Shown here: piece by piece, positions 7,635 through 17,644 of the stretch
Layout of the letters: the number at the start of each line of letters is the position of its first letter
Numbering within the stretch: the first letter of the stretch is position 1
DNA from: Gluconobacter cadivus
Lineage (GTDB): Bacteria; Pseudomonadota; Alphaproteobacteria; Acetobacterales; Acetobacteraceae
Reading direction: 5' to 3'
Length of the DNA stretch: 64,000 bases
Assembly (NCBI RefSeq): GCF_015244745.1
Contig: NZ_JABCQI010000007.1
Coordinates: 173,042 to 237,041 of the forward strand
Notes under the pieces: model-generated
Database searches by the model: none
What the model was told of the DNA's origin: nothing
The model's input: only the letters and a program-made list of their open reading frames with translations
Program-made: the position numbers and the translations under genes

Positions 7635-9398
7635 CTAGTAGAATTTAAGCGTGTCGGCCTGAAGCCACGCGGTCGTTCCCGGAGCACAGGATAGACCGAT
7701 CTCCAGATCGGTGATGTCCCGGCCTGTCCAGGGCCTGTGATGCGGATTGTCCACGCTTGCCAGACTGGTGAACGGAACCCGGATCGTCTGCCAGTGCCCA
7801 GACATCGGCAGGGATGCGCTCCAGGACGCTCCGACCGTTCCATTGGCCGTCATGCGCGCATCGCAGGACGATCCCCGCACCTCAACGGAAATCCCATGAT
7901 AGGCCGAGACATCCACGGGCAGGATCGCGCCGGTCGAAAGCGGCACGGAAACACCCGCATAAGGCGTCTTCTGCTGCGCCATGGTCGCCGTCATGAACAG
8001 CACATGCCCTTTGCCCGCCTCGCGCGGCATGACTCCGGAGACCTCGACCGTGCGGTCCGGTCCGCGATCCATCGTGTCGGTCCGCAGCGTATCCAACGAG
8101 GACCGCCCATCCGTTCGCTCGAAATCATCCACAAGTTTCGCAGCAGGCATCGGCGCAGGCCATCCGGGCCGTCCATCGGCAGGCGGAGCTTCGAGCCCGT
8201 AGAGCGGCTTTCCATCCACCATGGTCATTGCCACATGATGAATGTCGGAAATCGTCTTCCAGGGCCGTCCATCAAAAACCGTCATATCCGCCCGCAGACC
8301 CGGTGCGATAACACCGCGGTCCTTGTCCTGTCCGATCAGGACCGCACTGGAATGCGTCGCAGCCGTCAGGGCCTGCGCCGGCGTCAGACCGGCACGGACC
8401 AGAAGTTCAAGCTCATGAAGCGTTGAAAGACCATGCGGCGTCGCAGGCATTCCCGCATCCGTTCCCACGCCGATAACGACGCCCGCGCGGAAAAGCTTGC
8501 GGACATTGCGCAGTGCATTGTCGAACAGGACACTGTTCGCAACGACCTTATGGTCGGAAGAATGAACCCATTTGTCCGGATCGAAAACCGAAAGTGTCGG
8601 GATCTCACCCATCCCGCTCTCTCGGATAACGCCGACTTCGCCGTCGGTCAGCACCCGGTCCTGAAGACCGTGCGCCAGCGAATCAACCTTTGCCCGCGCC
8701 GCAATCAGGCCCCGTTCGACGGTCAGGGTATGGGTCATGACTTTGAGACCCTTGACGTGAGCCTCCGCCACGGCCGCCGCCAGCGTGGCTTCGTTCATGC
8801 TGGTGTTGTCGGGCATGCGGTTATAGCGCCAGCCATCCGAGAAAATCTTGATCAGGTCCGGATGATAAGCAACCACCGCGTCAATCGCGGCTTTCGCGCT
8901 GTCCGGAGAACTGATCCAGCGCGTCGTGTTCTGGTCCGCCCAGTCCGCACCATGGCCACCCGGCGTGCTGATCCGGGCCGCAAAATTGACATGCGGCGCA
9001 TCAAGCTTCACCAGCCATGCCCGCAAGGGCGCATAGGCTTCCGGCGCTTCGTTGAAATCGCTGACCGTCGTCACACCCGAACGCAGATAGGCGGCGGCGA
9101 TGGATGGAAAATCAGTGGGGTCCCCCGCCACGGTCCAGTGCGTATGAAGATCGAAAAGCCCCGGCGTGACAGCCATGCCGTGCACATCAATGACATGCGC
9201 ATTGGAAGGAACGGCGATATCCTTTCCGACCTCCGCAATCCTGCCATCACGGATCACAATGGTCTTCCGCGCCGCCGGAGCGCCCGTGCCGTCAAAAACG
9301 ACGCCTCCCACGATTGCAGTCGTCTCCGCCATCGCCGCCGGAACAGCAGCGCACAGAAACGCCGCTCCAAGGCTCGCGGTCATCAGGGTTCGTTTCAT
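7635..9398 (-). CDS. Secreted metal-dependent amidohydrolase with C-terminal beta-sandwich domain
   Basis: 587 residues. Residues 1-24 form a signal peptide ending AMA. Residues about 28-420 are an imidazolonepropionase-like amidohydrolase: the metal motif F-D-L-H-T-H-W (His85 and His87), MTHTL and SLAHGL histidines, and the G-V-G-T-D-A-G segment with the catalytic aspartate. Residues about 430-587 form a separate domain beginning VDDFERTDG that resembles CBM11/CIA30-type beta-sandwich modules. Related periplasmic enzymes cleave dipeptides or cyclic amides. It lies 52 bp after the zinc protease gene in a leftward run that also has a TonB receptor, suggesting breakdown of imported peptide-like compounds. 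Exact substrate unknown. Confidence 0.8.
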   Translation of the reverse strand: MKRTLMTASLGAAFLCAAVPAAMAETTAIVGGVVFDGTGAPAARKTIVIRDGRIAEVGKDIAVPSNAHVIDVHGMAVTPGLFDLHTHWTVAGDPTDFPSIAAAYLRSGVTTVSDFNEAPEAYAPLRAWLVKLDAPHVNFAARISTPGGHGADWADQNTTRWISSPDSAKAAIDAVVAYHPDLIKIFSDGWRYNRMPDNTSMNEATLAAAVAEAHVKGLKVMTHTLTVERGLIAARAKVDSLAHGLQDRVLTDGEVGVIRESGMGEIPTLSVFDPDKWVHSSDHKVVANSVLFDNALRNVRKLFRAGVVIGVGTDAGMPATPHGLSTLHELELLVRAGLTPAQALTAATHSSAVLIGQDKDRGVIAPGLRADMTVFDGRPWKTISDIHHVAMTMVDGKPLYGLEAPPADGRPGWPAPMPAAKLVDDFERTDGRSSLDTLRTDTMDRGPDRTVEVSGVMPREAGKGHVLFMTATMAQQKTPYAGVSVPLSTGAILPVDVSAYHGISVEVRGSSCDARMTANGTVGASWSASLPMSGHWQTIRVPFTSLASVDNPHHRPWTGRDITDLEIGLSCAPGTTAWLQADTLKFY

Positions 9399-9450
9399 CG
9401 TCTGCGTCTCTCAGTCCTTGGCGTTCAGTCTGGCTCGGAAATGGCCGGTT

Positions 9451-11955
9451 TCAAATCGGGGCGTCTTCCGAAAGCCACCCTCCTTCGCCCCCGCCGATGG
9501 GTGTTCCGGGCGGAATATTGGCGGCTGGCCGCGTTGTTTTTAACGCCTCACGCCCCAGACGTGCCTGATCATGCAGCAGGACACTCATTTCCTGACACCA
9601 GACCGCTTCATCCCCCTGCCCTTTAAACGCCGCGAAATTCCCGGCCGCCTGCCGGATAGCCCCGGAAAGAGCCAGCGCAACATCCGGCGAGGTATGCGGA
9701 TCGTCGCGCGTCTGGGCCATGCTGAGAATGGTCCGATAGGCAATCCGCCGCTCCAGAGCCGTCTGGTGCCGGGACGCGACATCAGCCGTTAGCCTGTTCA
9801 GCAGATCGCCAAGGCCGGGCAGCGCAGGATCGCGAGCATTTTGCAGAACCATCCGCTCCAGACGGCCCGGCCCGAGCAGGGAATGTAGCGTGATCTCGGC
9901 CGCCGTCTCCGCCGCATTGAGTGGATCGAAAGTGGAAGACCCAGCCATCCGAAAGACTTCGGTATCGTATTGCGGATCAGAATTGCCATTCACGCCAGAC
10001 GACAGCATGAGCGTCAGCGCGGGCGAAACGCTCAACACCTTCGGAGACAGCGTCTCCAGCAGGACATCCATCGCCGCATGCTGCCGCTTCGCATCCACCG
10101 ACACCGGCAGCGGACTCTGTCCGTCAACAACGGCATAGCGGTAATCCAGCCCGCCGATCAGCTTGCCGACAGCTTCGACGTCATAACGATGCACCAGCCA
10201 GAGCGGAACGAATTTGCGACGCAGGTCAGATAGCCGCTCTCCCGGATGCAGGACATGAGGCCCAAAATGCGACAGCGCGATCTCACGCACCTTCAGCATC
10301 TGCCGCAGATCGTCCGGCGTATCGCCGCCATCCGTCCACATATTGTTGCCCGCGAGTGCGGAATCGCTGTCCCGGCCGTCGATATCGGTGCCGAAACGCA
10401 TGCCCTGCGCCTCGATCGCTTTGGCCTTGAGCGCCGCGGCCTTCTCCGGATCCTCGCCAGGCTTCGGCTGACCGTACAACCAGTCGATGGCATAGCGGTC
10501 CCAGGAGCCGACACCCTTCGCATACGCATCGGAAAAATCGAGCTTATCTCCCGTTATCCCAATCCGGGGGCCGGGATAATCCATGACGGAGGCCCGGTCT
10601 TGCGTGCTGGCATAAAAATTATGCACAAGGCCAAGCGTATGGCCGACCTCATGAACGCCAAGCTGCCGCAGCCGGTCCAGCGAAATCCGGACAGGATCAT
10701 CGGGTCGGCCGGTATTCTCGTCCTCAGTCCCCGCCAGCGCCTCGAAGATAATCAGATCCTGCCGAAGCCGAAGTCCTTCCAGCACCACATTTCCGCGCAG
10801 CACTTCGCCCGTCCGCGGATCAATCACACTGATCCCGTAAGAATAACTTCGGGTCTGACGTTCATTCCAGTTGACGATGTTATAGCGGATATCCTGCGGA
10901 TCGACGCCCGGCGGCAGGATCTTCACCTGAAACGCATCAATATACCCGGCAGCGTCAAACGCGTTGTTCCACCAGGCGACCCCCTCGGCCAGAGCGGTCC
11001 GCACAGGCTCGGGCGCGGCGTTGTCGATATAATAAACAATCGGTTTTACAACCCGCGAGCGTGCTGCGGACGGATCGGTTTTGACCAGACGGAAACGGTT
11101 GGCATACTCGATCAGAACATTCTGCCCCAACGGTGCCCCGAAATCATAAACCGCCGTCCCATGACTGCCCGAGCGGATATCCAGCCTGCGCGGCACATAT
11201 CCCGGCCCCGGAAGACGCACGAGCGAATGATGGACAATGAAGCTGATCTGATGCGGATCTGGGGAAAGCTGGCTGACTTCCTTTCCCGGACTGTCGGACG
11301 CAAAGGTCAGAACGGATTCCGCCTCGATATTATCCGGAAAAGCCTTGACGCTGGCTGAGTCCACCTGACTGAGGGCGGCAAGCTGATGAAATCCCTTCCC
11401 CCCGGCCTCAACCGTATCCGGCAGCTTCATCCCTCCGCCATTAAGCGTTTCGGCAATGGCCATCGTGTCATGGGTATAAAAAGGGGTAAGATCGACCACC
11501 GTATGCCCGGCCTGATCGACCGAAACGATATCCAGCATCGCAATCACACTGAACGGAAAACTCCGCCTGACCCCTTCCCGAACCTCCGCATCCCCCTGAG
11601 ACATGAATTTCGGATTTTCAAAAATTACCGCAACCCGCGAGCCGATCCGGCGAAAAGCCAGAATATGCGTCGGTCCGAGCATCCCGTGATCCAGCCGGAT
11701 ATTAGCCGACCCGATCCCTGTCCGCAGCGCACTGGCATAAAGATAGCGTCCATACAGCCCGTCGCTGTCCGGTGCAGGAAGCGAAACCAGCGTTTTTCCG
11801 TTATGGGCATCGACACGGACCGTCAGCAGTGGCACCTCTTTCGCATCCTGAGCATATGCCCACGATCCAATGCCAGAACTTGCGGTTGCAATGGTACTGA
11901 CGAGAAGCAGGAAACGGAGATTTCGTGACTGTCGAAGACATTTCAAAGAAAACAT
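9451..11955 (-). CDS. Periplasmic zinc metalloprotease, DUF5117/DUF4953 type
   Basis: 834 residues from the ATG at 11955, preferred over an ATG at 11970 because only the former has a well-spaced AGGAAG ribosome site. An N-terminal signal peptide ends near AYAQ. The extended zincin motif H-E-V-G-H-T-L-G-L-V-H, followed by a later V-M-D-Y-P Met-turn, identifies a metzincin-like protease. The flanking architecture (DUF5118-like N-terminus, DUF5117, DUF4953) is known from large proteases of Proteobacteria and Bacteroidetes, often next to TonB receptors, as here (36 bp from the receptor at 11992). Likely digests peptides in the periplasm; the target is unknown. Confidence 0.85.
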   Translation of the reverse strand: MFSLKCLRQSRNLRFLLLVSTIATASSGIGSWAYAQDAKEVPLLTVRVDAHNGKTLVSLPAPDSDGLYGRYLYASALRTGIGSANIRLDHGMLGPTHILAFRRIGSRVAVIFENPKFMSQGDAEVREGVRRSFPFSVIAMLDIVSVDQAGHTVVDLTPFYTHDTMAIAETLNGGGMKLPDTVEAGGKGFHQLAALSQVDSASVKAFPDNIEAESVLTFASDSPGKEVSQLSPDPHQISFIVHHSLVRLPGPGYVPRRLDIRSGSHGTAVYDFGAPLGQNVLIEYANRFRLVKTDPSAARSRVVKPIVYYIDNAAPEPVRTALAEGVAWWNNAFDAAGYIDAFQVKILPPGVDPQDIRYNIVNWNERQTRSYSYGISVIDPRTGEVLRGNVVLEGLRLRQDLIIFEALAGTEDENTGRPDDPVRISLDRLRQLGVHEVGHTLGLVHNFYASTQDRASVMDYPGPRIGITGDKLDFSDAYAKGVGSWDRYAIDWLYGQPKPGEDPEKAAALKAKAIEAQGMRFGTDIDGRDSDSALAGNNMWTDGGDTPDDLRQMLKVREIALSHFGPHVLHPGERLSDLRRKFVPLWLVHRYDVEAVGKLIGGLDYRYAVVDGQSPLPVSVDAKRQHAAMDVLLETLSPKVLSVSPALTLMLSSGVNGNSDPQYDTEVFRMAGSSTFDPLNAAETAAEITLHSLLGPGRLERMVLQNARDPALPGLGDLLNRLTADVASRHQTALERRIAYRTILSMAQTRDDPHTSPDVALALSGAIRQAAGNFAAFKGQGDEAVWCQEMSVLLHDQARLGREALKTTRPAANIPPGTPIGGGEGGWLSEDAPI

Positions 11956-11991
11956 GAAGGCTTCCTGCATTCTCCAGAGAGGGGATTATTT

Positions 11992-14985
11992 TCAGAAATT
12001 CGCAGTAACGGCGACGCGGAAAACCCTTCCCAGATAATTGTAGAGGGACTCATTGGTCTGGGCATAGGCAGGCACGTTGTTTCCGTCAGGCCCGCTCCCG
12101 ATCAGAACCGGTTTCGAATTGAGCATGTTGTTCATGACGAACGTTGCTCTGACAGGGTGGTTATAGGCCGTGAAATCATAGGCGATGGACGTATCGAAAT
12201 AGACAGCACCCTTGATGTGGTTGTTGTTGATCGTCCGATGCTGCGGCGTCGAAACCGGGCAGTTCGTGGTGCACTGGACATAGTCGTTGCCATAAACACC
12301 TGAGCTGAAACCACGCGCCACAAGATTGAACGTATAGTTGTCTACCTTGTAGAAAGAGCTGATCCGGTAATTCCATTTCGGCGCGCTGTAATCGCCCGAC
12401 AGACTACCGCCATTCACGCCAGCATAGTTGATCGGATAGACGTTGTTATCAACCGTATTGGAGATGTAGTGCGTGATTTCGCCATGGACCGAGAATGTCC
12501 CCGGCAGCTTCTTCCAGATTTTCGCAAGGCGAAACCTGTAGCTCGCCTCGATATCAAGCCCTCGCTCCTTCTGGCTGGCAAAGTTGAACGGTTGCAACAG
12601 AATGCTCTGCAACACGCCATTCGAATAATGGATGTTGTTGCACCAGGCCGTTCCGCCGGAATAGCAGAAATCAACAGCGTTCTGCCCGGTGACGGTCCCG
12701 ATCGCATTGCTGATATTGATGCTGTAATAATCAACCGACGCCATAAAACCGGGCAGGAAACGCGGACTGAGAACCGTTCCTACCGTCCAGGTGTTAGAGG
12801 TTTCCGGTGAAAGACTGGTGTTGCCAGTCCGGATCTGCGTGAACGGCTGTGAACCCGGATCGGGCGAATTCGCCGGCAGAACCACGGTATTGTTCAGCGA
12901 TGTTCCCGCAGCATAAAGCTCGTTCAGATTGGGCGCGCGGATATCATGGCTGTACGTCCCACGAAACTTGATGTCCTGAATAGGCGCATAAGTCGCACCC
13001 GTCTTCCAGGTCTCGACGCTTCCGGATGTGGAATAATCCGTATAACGCCCGGCACCATTGATATCGACGCCCTTCAGAACCGGCAGATCAAGCTCCACAT
13101 AGCCTTCCTTGACGTTATAGGAGCCTTTGTTGGCCAGGAAGTTCCCGTACTGCCAGCCTGACTGATAGGCGGAGTTCACATAGCCCGACACCGACTCACG
13201 CCGCCAGTCGCCCCCCATGGCAATGGCTGCATTTCCGCCCGGCAGATGGAACATGTCCCCCCCGATATCGAAGGAGGCGACATGCTGCTGAAGCACCTGC
13301 TCACGCGCTGGCTGTCCCGTCTGGCCACCATAAATATAATTCAGCGCGGCGGCAGACGGCCCGCTCGTGTCAAGACGGTCAATCGGCACACAACCATTGC
13401 CGGGATTGCTGATCGTCGAACGGCACATGATCTGGCCGTTATGCATCACGGCATCCTGTGCCAGAGCCATCCGCGACACATTCCAAGTATTCTTCAGCCG
13501 GATATCATCAAGAGTCCGGCCATACTGGTAATACCAGTCCCAGTGCCAGTTATTTCCCGCAAACTTGAACTTCCCGTTCATCCCGCCGACATAACGAAAC
13601 ACCTGACGGCTTACATCGCTTCCCGGCACCGGAAAGCCCGCATTGCTCGTTCCCATATTGAACGAATTCAGACCGGCAGCAGCCATCTGGCTGGCGACCT
13701 GTGAATAATCGCGGTTCAGATAGGCATTGTCGCGATTAATCGTAACCCCAGTACTGGGAGTCTGCTGGTAATAGCTGCTCCCGATATACTTGTTCCAGGA
13801 AAACTGGCCGAAGATTTCGGTATGCTCGCTGATGTCGTAGGACGTGCGGTTAAAGACGCTGATGCGCTCCTCGCTCGGGGTCAGCGAGTTGGTCCCCACA
13901 TGCCCTTTCAGCGTCTCCTCCGTATCCCCACCAATCATGTAAGGGCTCGAAGCCGCACTTCTCACACCATATTTGAGCTGCCCGGTCTGCCCCGGTGCTC
14001 CAAAATATGTTCCTGCAAGCGGCCCCGAACTGATCAGACCACCCGACGTATAGGTCGAGGGACCAAATCCTGACCCCACAAGCCGCTGTGGCTGACCATT
14101 GGTTGCGGTATAGGCCGGGTTGTTGATCTGGAAATATCCGCTGTCGTTCCAAGAACGATCAATCGTATCCACACCGAACTGCTGGTAATACTGCGCATCC
14201 AGCAGCACATGGAGCTTCCCGTTCAGGAAAGTCTTTCCCATGGTTGCGTTGAGCGTGTAATTCGGATCATCCGCATAAGTCGTAAAACCGGTATTGGCCG
14301 AGAGCTTCACGCCCGAGAACTTCTTGTTCAGAACAAAATTGACGACACCGCCCACCGCATCGGAACCATACTGCGCGGAAGCGCCCCCTGTCACAACTTC
14401 CACACGTTCGACAAGGTTCTGCGGAATGGTGTTGACGTCCACCAGCCCCGTGATGGACGACGGCACCGACCGCTGACCATCAATAAGGATCAGCGTCCGG
14501 TTGGCCCCCAGACCGCGAAGATTGACGGAGTTGATCCCGGCCAGCCCCGAAGACAGAAAGCCCGAACTGGTCGCAGACGTACTTCCCTGCGTCACCGCAG
14601 GAAGCTGGTTCACCAGATCAGAGATATTTGCCGGAACCTGGGCAGCGATATCCTCATGTCCCAATACTGTCACCGGCGTTGGAGAACTGAAGCCGTTACG
14701 GACAATATGGCTCCCCGTAACCGTCACCTGTTCCGCCGCACTGCTTTTGACAGACGTGACTTTCTGCAATTCCTTCTTTTTTGCAGAAGCCTTTACGCTG
14801 GTTCCAGAAGATAATCTATGTTCGACACCGGAACGTTCTGAGGAATTTTTTTTGACTTCTGCTGAAGGCGTTGCAGCATCTTTCACATCAGCCGCACACA
14901 CAGCCGTCATCGGAAAAACACACAGGATCGACGTCGACAGAAGAGAGCGGGAAAAGCGGCCCAGCGGAAACTCTGTTTGTGCCAT
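11992..14985 (-). CDS. TonB-dependent outer membrane receptor (large)
   Basis: 997 residues: signal peptide, a basic Ser/Lys-rich linker to about residue 85, a plug domain (E-Q-V-T-V-T-G-S-H-I TonB-box-like start; N-L-R-G-L-G-A-N-R-T-L-I-L-I-D-G; V-T-G-G-A-S-A-Q-Y-G-S-D-A-V-G-G-V-V), then a 22-strand barrel ending in the aromatic F-R-V-A-V-T-A-N-F. It heads a leftward group with the zinc protease and the amidohydrolase. Receptors of this subtype often take up peptides or oligosaccharides rather than siderophores. It lies 168 bp downstream of the M20 peptidase, so it probably has its own promoter in 14986-15153, where I see no clear operator. Confidence 0.9.
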   Translation of the reverse strand: MAQTEFPLGRFSRSLLSTSILCVFPMTAVCAADVKDAATPSAEVKKNSSERSGVEHRLSSGTSVKASAKKKELQKVTSVKSSAAEQVTVTGSHIVRNGFSSPTPVTVLGHEDIAAQVPANISDLVNQLPAVTQGSTSATSSGFLSSGLAGINSVNLRGLGANRTLILIDGQRSVPSSITGLVDVNTIPQNLVERVEVVTGGASAQYGSDAVGGVVNFVLNKKFSGVKLSANTGFTTYADDPNYTLNATMGKTFLNGKLHVLLDAQYYQQFGVDTIDRSWNDSGYFQINNPAYTATNGQPQRLVGSGFGPSTYTSGGLISSGPLAGTYFGAPGQTGQLKYGVRSAASSPYMIGGDTEETLKGHVGTNSLTPSEERISVFNRTSYDISEHTEIFGQFSWNKYIGSSYYQQTPSTGVTINRDNAYLNRDYSQVASQMAAAGLNSFNMGTSNAGFPVPGSDVSRQVFRYVGGMNGKFKFAGNNWHWDWYYQYGRTLDDIRLKNTWNVSRMALAQDAVMHNGQIMCRSTISNPGNGCVPIDRLDTSGPSAAALNYIYGGQTGQPAREQVLQQHVASFDIGGDMFHLPGGNAAIAMGGDWRRESVSGYVNSAYQSGWQYGNFLANKGSYNVKEGYVELDLPVLKGVDINGAGRYTDYSTSGSVETWKTGATYAPIQDIKFRGTYSHDIRAPNLNELYAAGTSLNNTVVLPANSPDPGSQPFTQIRTGNTSLSPETSNTWTVGTVLSPRFLPGFMASVDYYSINISNAIGTVTGQNAVDFCYSGGTAWCNNIHYSNGVLQSILLQPFNFASQKERGLDIEASYRFRLAKIWKKLPGTFSVHGEITHYISNTVDNNVYPINYAGVNGGSLSGDYSAPKWNYRISSFYKVDNYTFNLVARGFSSGVYGNDYVQCTTNCPVSTPQHRTINNNHIKGAVYFDTSIAYDFTAYNHPVRATFVMNNMLNSKPVLIGSGPDGNNVPAYAQTNESLYNYLGRVFRVAVTANF

Positions 14986-15153
14986 TCTAAGACATCCTGT
15001 GTGGTATTATGAAAAAAACTTTTACGAAAGTTACCCGATTGAAACAAGAAATTTGTCAGATATTTGCGCTTTGTATTATTTAGAACACTACCAGAACGTC
15101 TTTTCCCACAGACTGCAGGTTTCCCAGACATTCTGGCAGGTGCCTGAAAAACC

Positions 15154-16290
15154 TTAAAGCTGTAGGAGCAACTCGGTCAGCAGGTTCCATCTCACAGGGA
15201 TACTGGAGATTTCTATATATTCCTGAAGGGTGTGTGCCCCGTCTCCCACGATGCCGAGCGCATCAAGGGTCGGAACTCCCATTGCGGCCGAAAAATTTCC
15301 GTCCGAGCCGCCACCCGTGGACAGGTCAAAGAGTGTCTGACCGTCCGCAATGGAAATGGCTTGCGCTTTTTCAACCAGCGCGGCGATTCCAGCGCTTTTC
15401 ACATATCCAGGGCGGTTGATCTCACCTTCGACAACGAAACCGACATCCGGATCAACCGCTTTGAGGCCCAGAATACGCTCATTCATTTCTGTGCCGGTCG
15501 CGGCATCCGGAACACGCAGATCAACGACCGCAGACGCATGCTCCGCCACAACATTGGCGCCTGTGCCTCCGGAAATGAGACCAACATTGACAGTGATGCC
15601 CCGGCTTTCATCCGTCATGGCTTCAAGCGCCAGAATCTGATGAGCCAGTTCACGGATTGCACTGCGGCCTTCAGCATGCGCCCGCCCGGAATGAGCGGGA
15701 CGGCCATGACATGACAGGAAGTACCGCCCAACGCCTTTTCGGCCGCTCACGATGCCATTTCCAGGACGTCCCGGTTCCGTTACCAGCACATATCTGGCTT
15801 TGGAGGCTTCCTCTTCGATCAATTGACGCGATGACGGGCTGCCGATTTCCTCATCTGACACAACCAACATTCGTATGGGCAAAGGCGATTGCCGGGACAG
15901 TCTGACCAGCGCCCGGAACCCCAGAAGAACGCCCGCTTTCATGTCAGCAATACCCGGCCCGTACAGCCTGTCTTCTTCCTGTTTCCAAGGCAGATTATGG
16001 GCAAGAGTACCGATGGGATGGACGGTATCGATATGACTGAGCAGCAGAATACCTTTTTCATTCGACATCCGTTCGGGATCGAAAAGAACGAAATGATCCC
16101 CTAGCGGAACACCACGGGTGTCCATATTGCCGCTGTGAATTTCAGCCGCCAACCCGACATCGCGGGCGCTGGACATGATCAGTCGCCCCAGTTCGTTTAC
16201 CTTGTCAGGATTAGTGGTCGGCGTCTCAATACTGACCCATTCTTTAAGTTCCGCAAGAAACGACGACAGGTCTTCAGATGACATCTTCAT
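15154..16290 (-). CDS. M20 family metallopeptidase (carboxypeptidase G2-like)
   Basis: 378 residues without a signal peptide, so likely cytoplasmic. Metal and catalytic motifs of the M20/CPG2 family are visible: L-S-H-I-D-T-V (His and Asp), G-I-A-D-M-K-A-G (bridging Asp), V-S-D-E-E-I-G-S (catalytic Glu and metal Glu) and a later T-E-P-G. The dimerisation domain with G-R-P-A-H-S-G-R-A-H-A-E-G follows. The family removes C-terminal residues, often glutamate, from peptides or folates. It lies 27 bp after the MFS transporter gene, with a TonB receptor upstream of both, making an uptake-and-cleavage unit. Confidence 0.87.
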   Translation of the reverse strand: MKMSSEDLSSFLAELKEWVSIETPTTNPDKVNELGRLIMSSARDVGLAAEIHSGNMDTRGVPLGDHFVLFDPERMSNEKGILLLSHIDTVHPIGTLAHNLPWKQEEDRLYGPGIADMKAGVLLGFRALVRLSRQSPLPIRMLVVSDEEIGSPSSRQLIEEEASKARYVLVTEPGRPGNGIVSGRKGVGRYFLSCHGRPAHSGRAHAEGRSAIRELAHQILALEAMTDESRGITVNVGLISGGTGANVVAEHASAVVDLRVPDAATGTEMNERILGLKAVDPDVGFVVEGEINRPGYVKSAGIAALVEKAQAISIADGQTLFDLSTGGGSDGNFSAAMGVPTLDALGIVGDGAHTLQEYIEISSIPVRWNLLTELLLQL

Positions 16291-16317
16291 AAAGAAAACT
16301 TTCAGAGAACTGGAAAA

Positions 16318-17604
16318 TCAGGGCGTATTGAGGCCAGTCGCCAAAGAGACAGGCCTATCGCGCAGGCGCTTCCTCATCCACAGGAACGGAACCGTGGACA
16401 GCAGGGCCATGACCACCACATAAAAACACCATGAGACAGAGCTGCCTGTCCGGTTGATAATCACGGTGAAAATGGGCTGAGCCGAACCGCCAAACACAGT
16501 CACGGCCAGAGAATAGGCACAGCCCACACCCACGGTTCTGACAGGCATTGGAAACAGCCGCGTGAGAATACCGGTACCCGTTCCCGAGGCCGCGCCATGG
16601 AAAATGGCCAGAAATCCCAGAAGCGAAAAAACGACCGGAAACCCTGCGCCATGAGAAAACAGCATGAAAACCGGAACAATCGTACAGGCCAGAATGACAC
16701 GACAGGTCACGACAATCGCGGTCTGGCCAAATGTTGACACCAGATACCCACTGGCAATTGCTCCGAATGCCGTACCGGCACCGATCGCAATATTCACTGA
16801 TAGGGCCGGAAGCGCATGGAAATGCAGGTTTTTCTCAGCAAACAGCGCACAGTAGAGAAAGAAATACTGAAGCACGGTTCCGCCCGCCGTGATCAGCATG
16901 CCCGACAGAACCTCAACAGGCATTCCGGTGAAAACGGACAGAATATGAGGCGTCTTCTGCTGCCCTGGTTCGGGAACAAGAGTTTCCTCCAGCGCACCAC
17001 GCAACCAGAGTCCGATCGGCCCAATCATGGCCCCGATCGCAAACGGAATGCGCCACCCCCAACTGGCAAGCTCATGATGGGTCAGTACAAGGCTGAGCAG
17101 GGCTCCCAGAAGTCCGGAAGCGATGGTCGCAAAGGACTGGCTCGCAAGCTGCCAGGACGCCGCCCGCCGCGAAGTTTTCGTATCGGGTGCGGACTCCACC
17201 AGAAACGCCGTGGCAGGCCCCATCTCCCCGCCGACCGAAAACCCCTGAAGCAGCCGCGCCACAAGAAGCAGGACCGGTGCGGCAATCCCGATCGCTTTGT
17301 AGCCCGGCAGAATGGCAATCAGCAGAGACCCGACGCACATCGAAAGCAGCGTCAGGGTCATGGCGGCTTTCCGCCCGCGCGTATCGGCATAATAACCGAT
17401 CAGCAGAGCCCCCAGAGGCCGCGCGACGAAACCAAGACCGAACACGGAAACCGCCTGCAAAACGCGGACGTAATCATCCGTACTGCCGAAGAAATAATCC
17501 CCGATATAGGCCGCATACGCCGTAAAGACCGTAAAGTCGAAGAACTCCAGCGCATTGCCGACAGTCGCGGCAGCGATCGTTCGGGCGGTTTTTCTGCCTG
17601 TCAT
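16318..17604 (-). CDS. MFS transporter, metabolite:H+ symporter type
   Basis: 428 residues with about twelve hydrophobic helices. The N-terminus (VGNALEFFDFTVFTAYAAYI) and the loop motif Y-Y-A-D-T-R-G-R-K-A-A, plus L-L-Q-G-F-S-V-G-G-E in helix 4, match the MHS family that includes proline/betaine, citrate and shikimate carriers. It sits between a TonB receptor gene (40 bp upstream) and the M20 peptidase gene (27 bp downstream), so it probably brings the receptor's ligand from periplasm to cytoplasm for hydrolysis. The ligand cannot be named. Confidence 0.85.
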   Translation of the reverse strand: MTGRKTARTIAAATVGNALEFFDFTVFTAYAAYIGDYFFGSTDDYVRVLQAVSVFGLGFVARPLGALLIGYYADTRGRKAAMTLTLLSMCVGSLLIAILPGYKAIGIAAPVLLLVARLLQGFSVGGEMGPATAFLVESAPDTKTSRRAASWQLASQSFATIASGLLGALLSLVLTHHELASWGWRIPFAIGAMIGPIGLWLRGALEETLVPEPGQQKTPHILSVFTGMPVEVLSGMLITAGGTVLQYFFLYCALFAEKNLHFHALPALSVNIAIGAGTAFGAIASGYLVSTFGQTAIVVTCRVILACTIVPVFMLFSHGAGFPVVFSLLGFLAIFHGAASGTGTGILTRLFPMPVRTVGVGCAYSLAVTVFGGSAQPIFTVIINRTGSSVSWCFYVVVMALLSTVPFLWMRKRLRDRPVSLATGLNTP

Positions 17605-17644
17605 ACATGCTGTCCCTTCTGGGCTGTAACGACGTTCGGCATCA

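Noticed and set aside
8433..9626. A 397-codon plus-strand frame opposite the amidohydrolase (also 10246-11358 opposite the protease)
   Set aside because: Arg-rich antisense frames with no start signal or family features.
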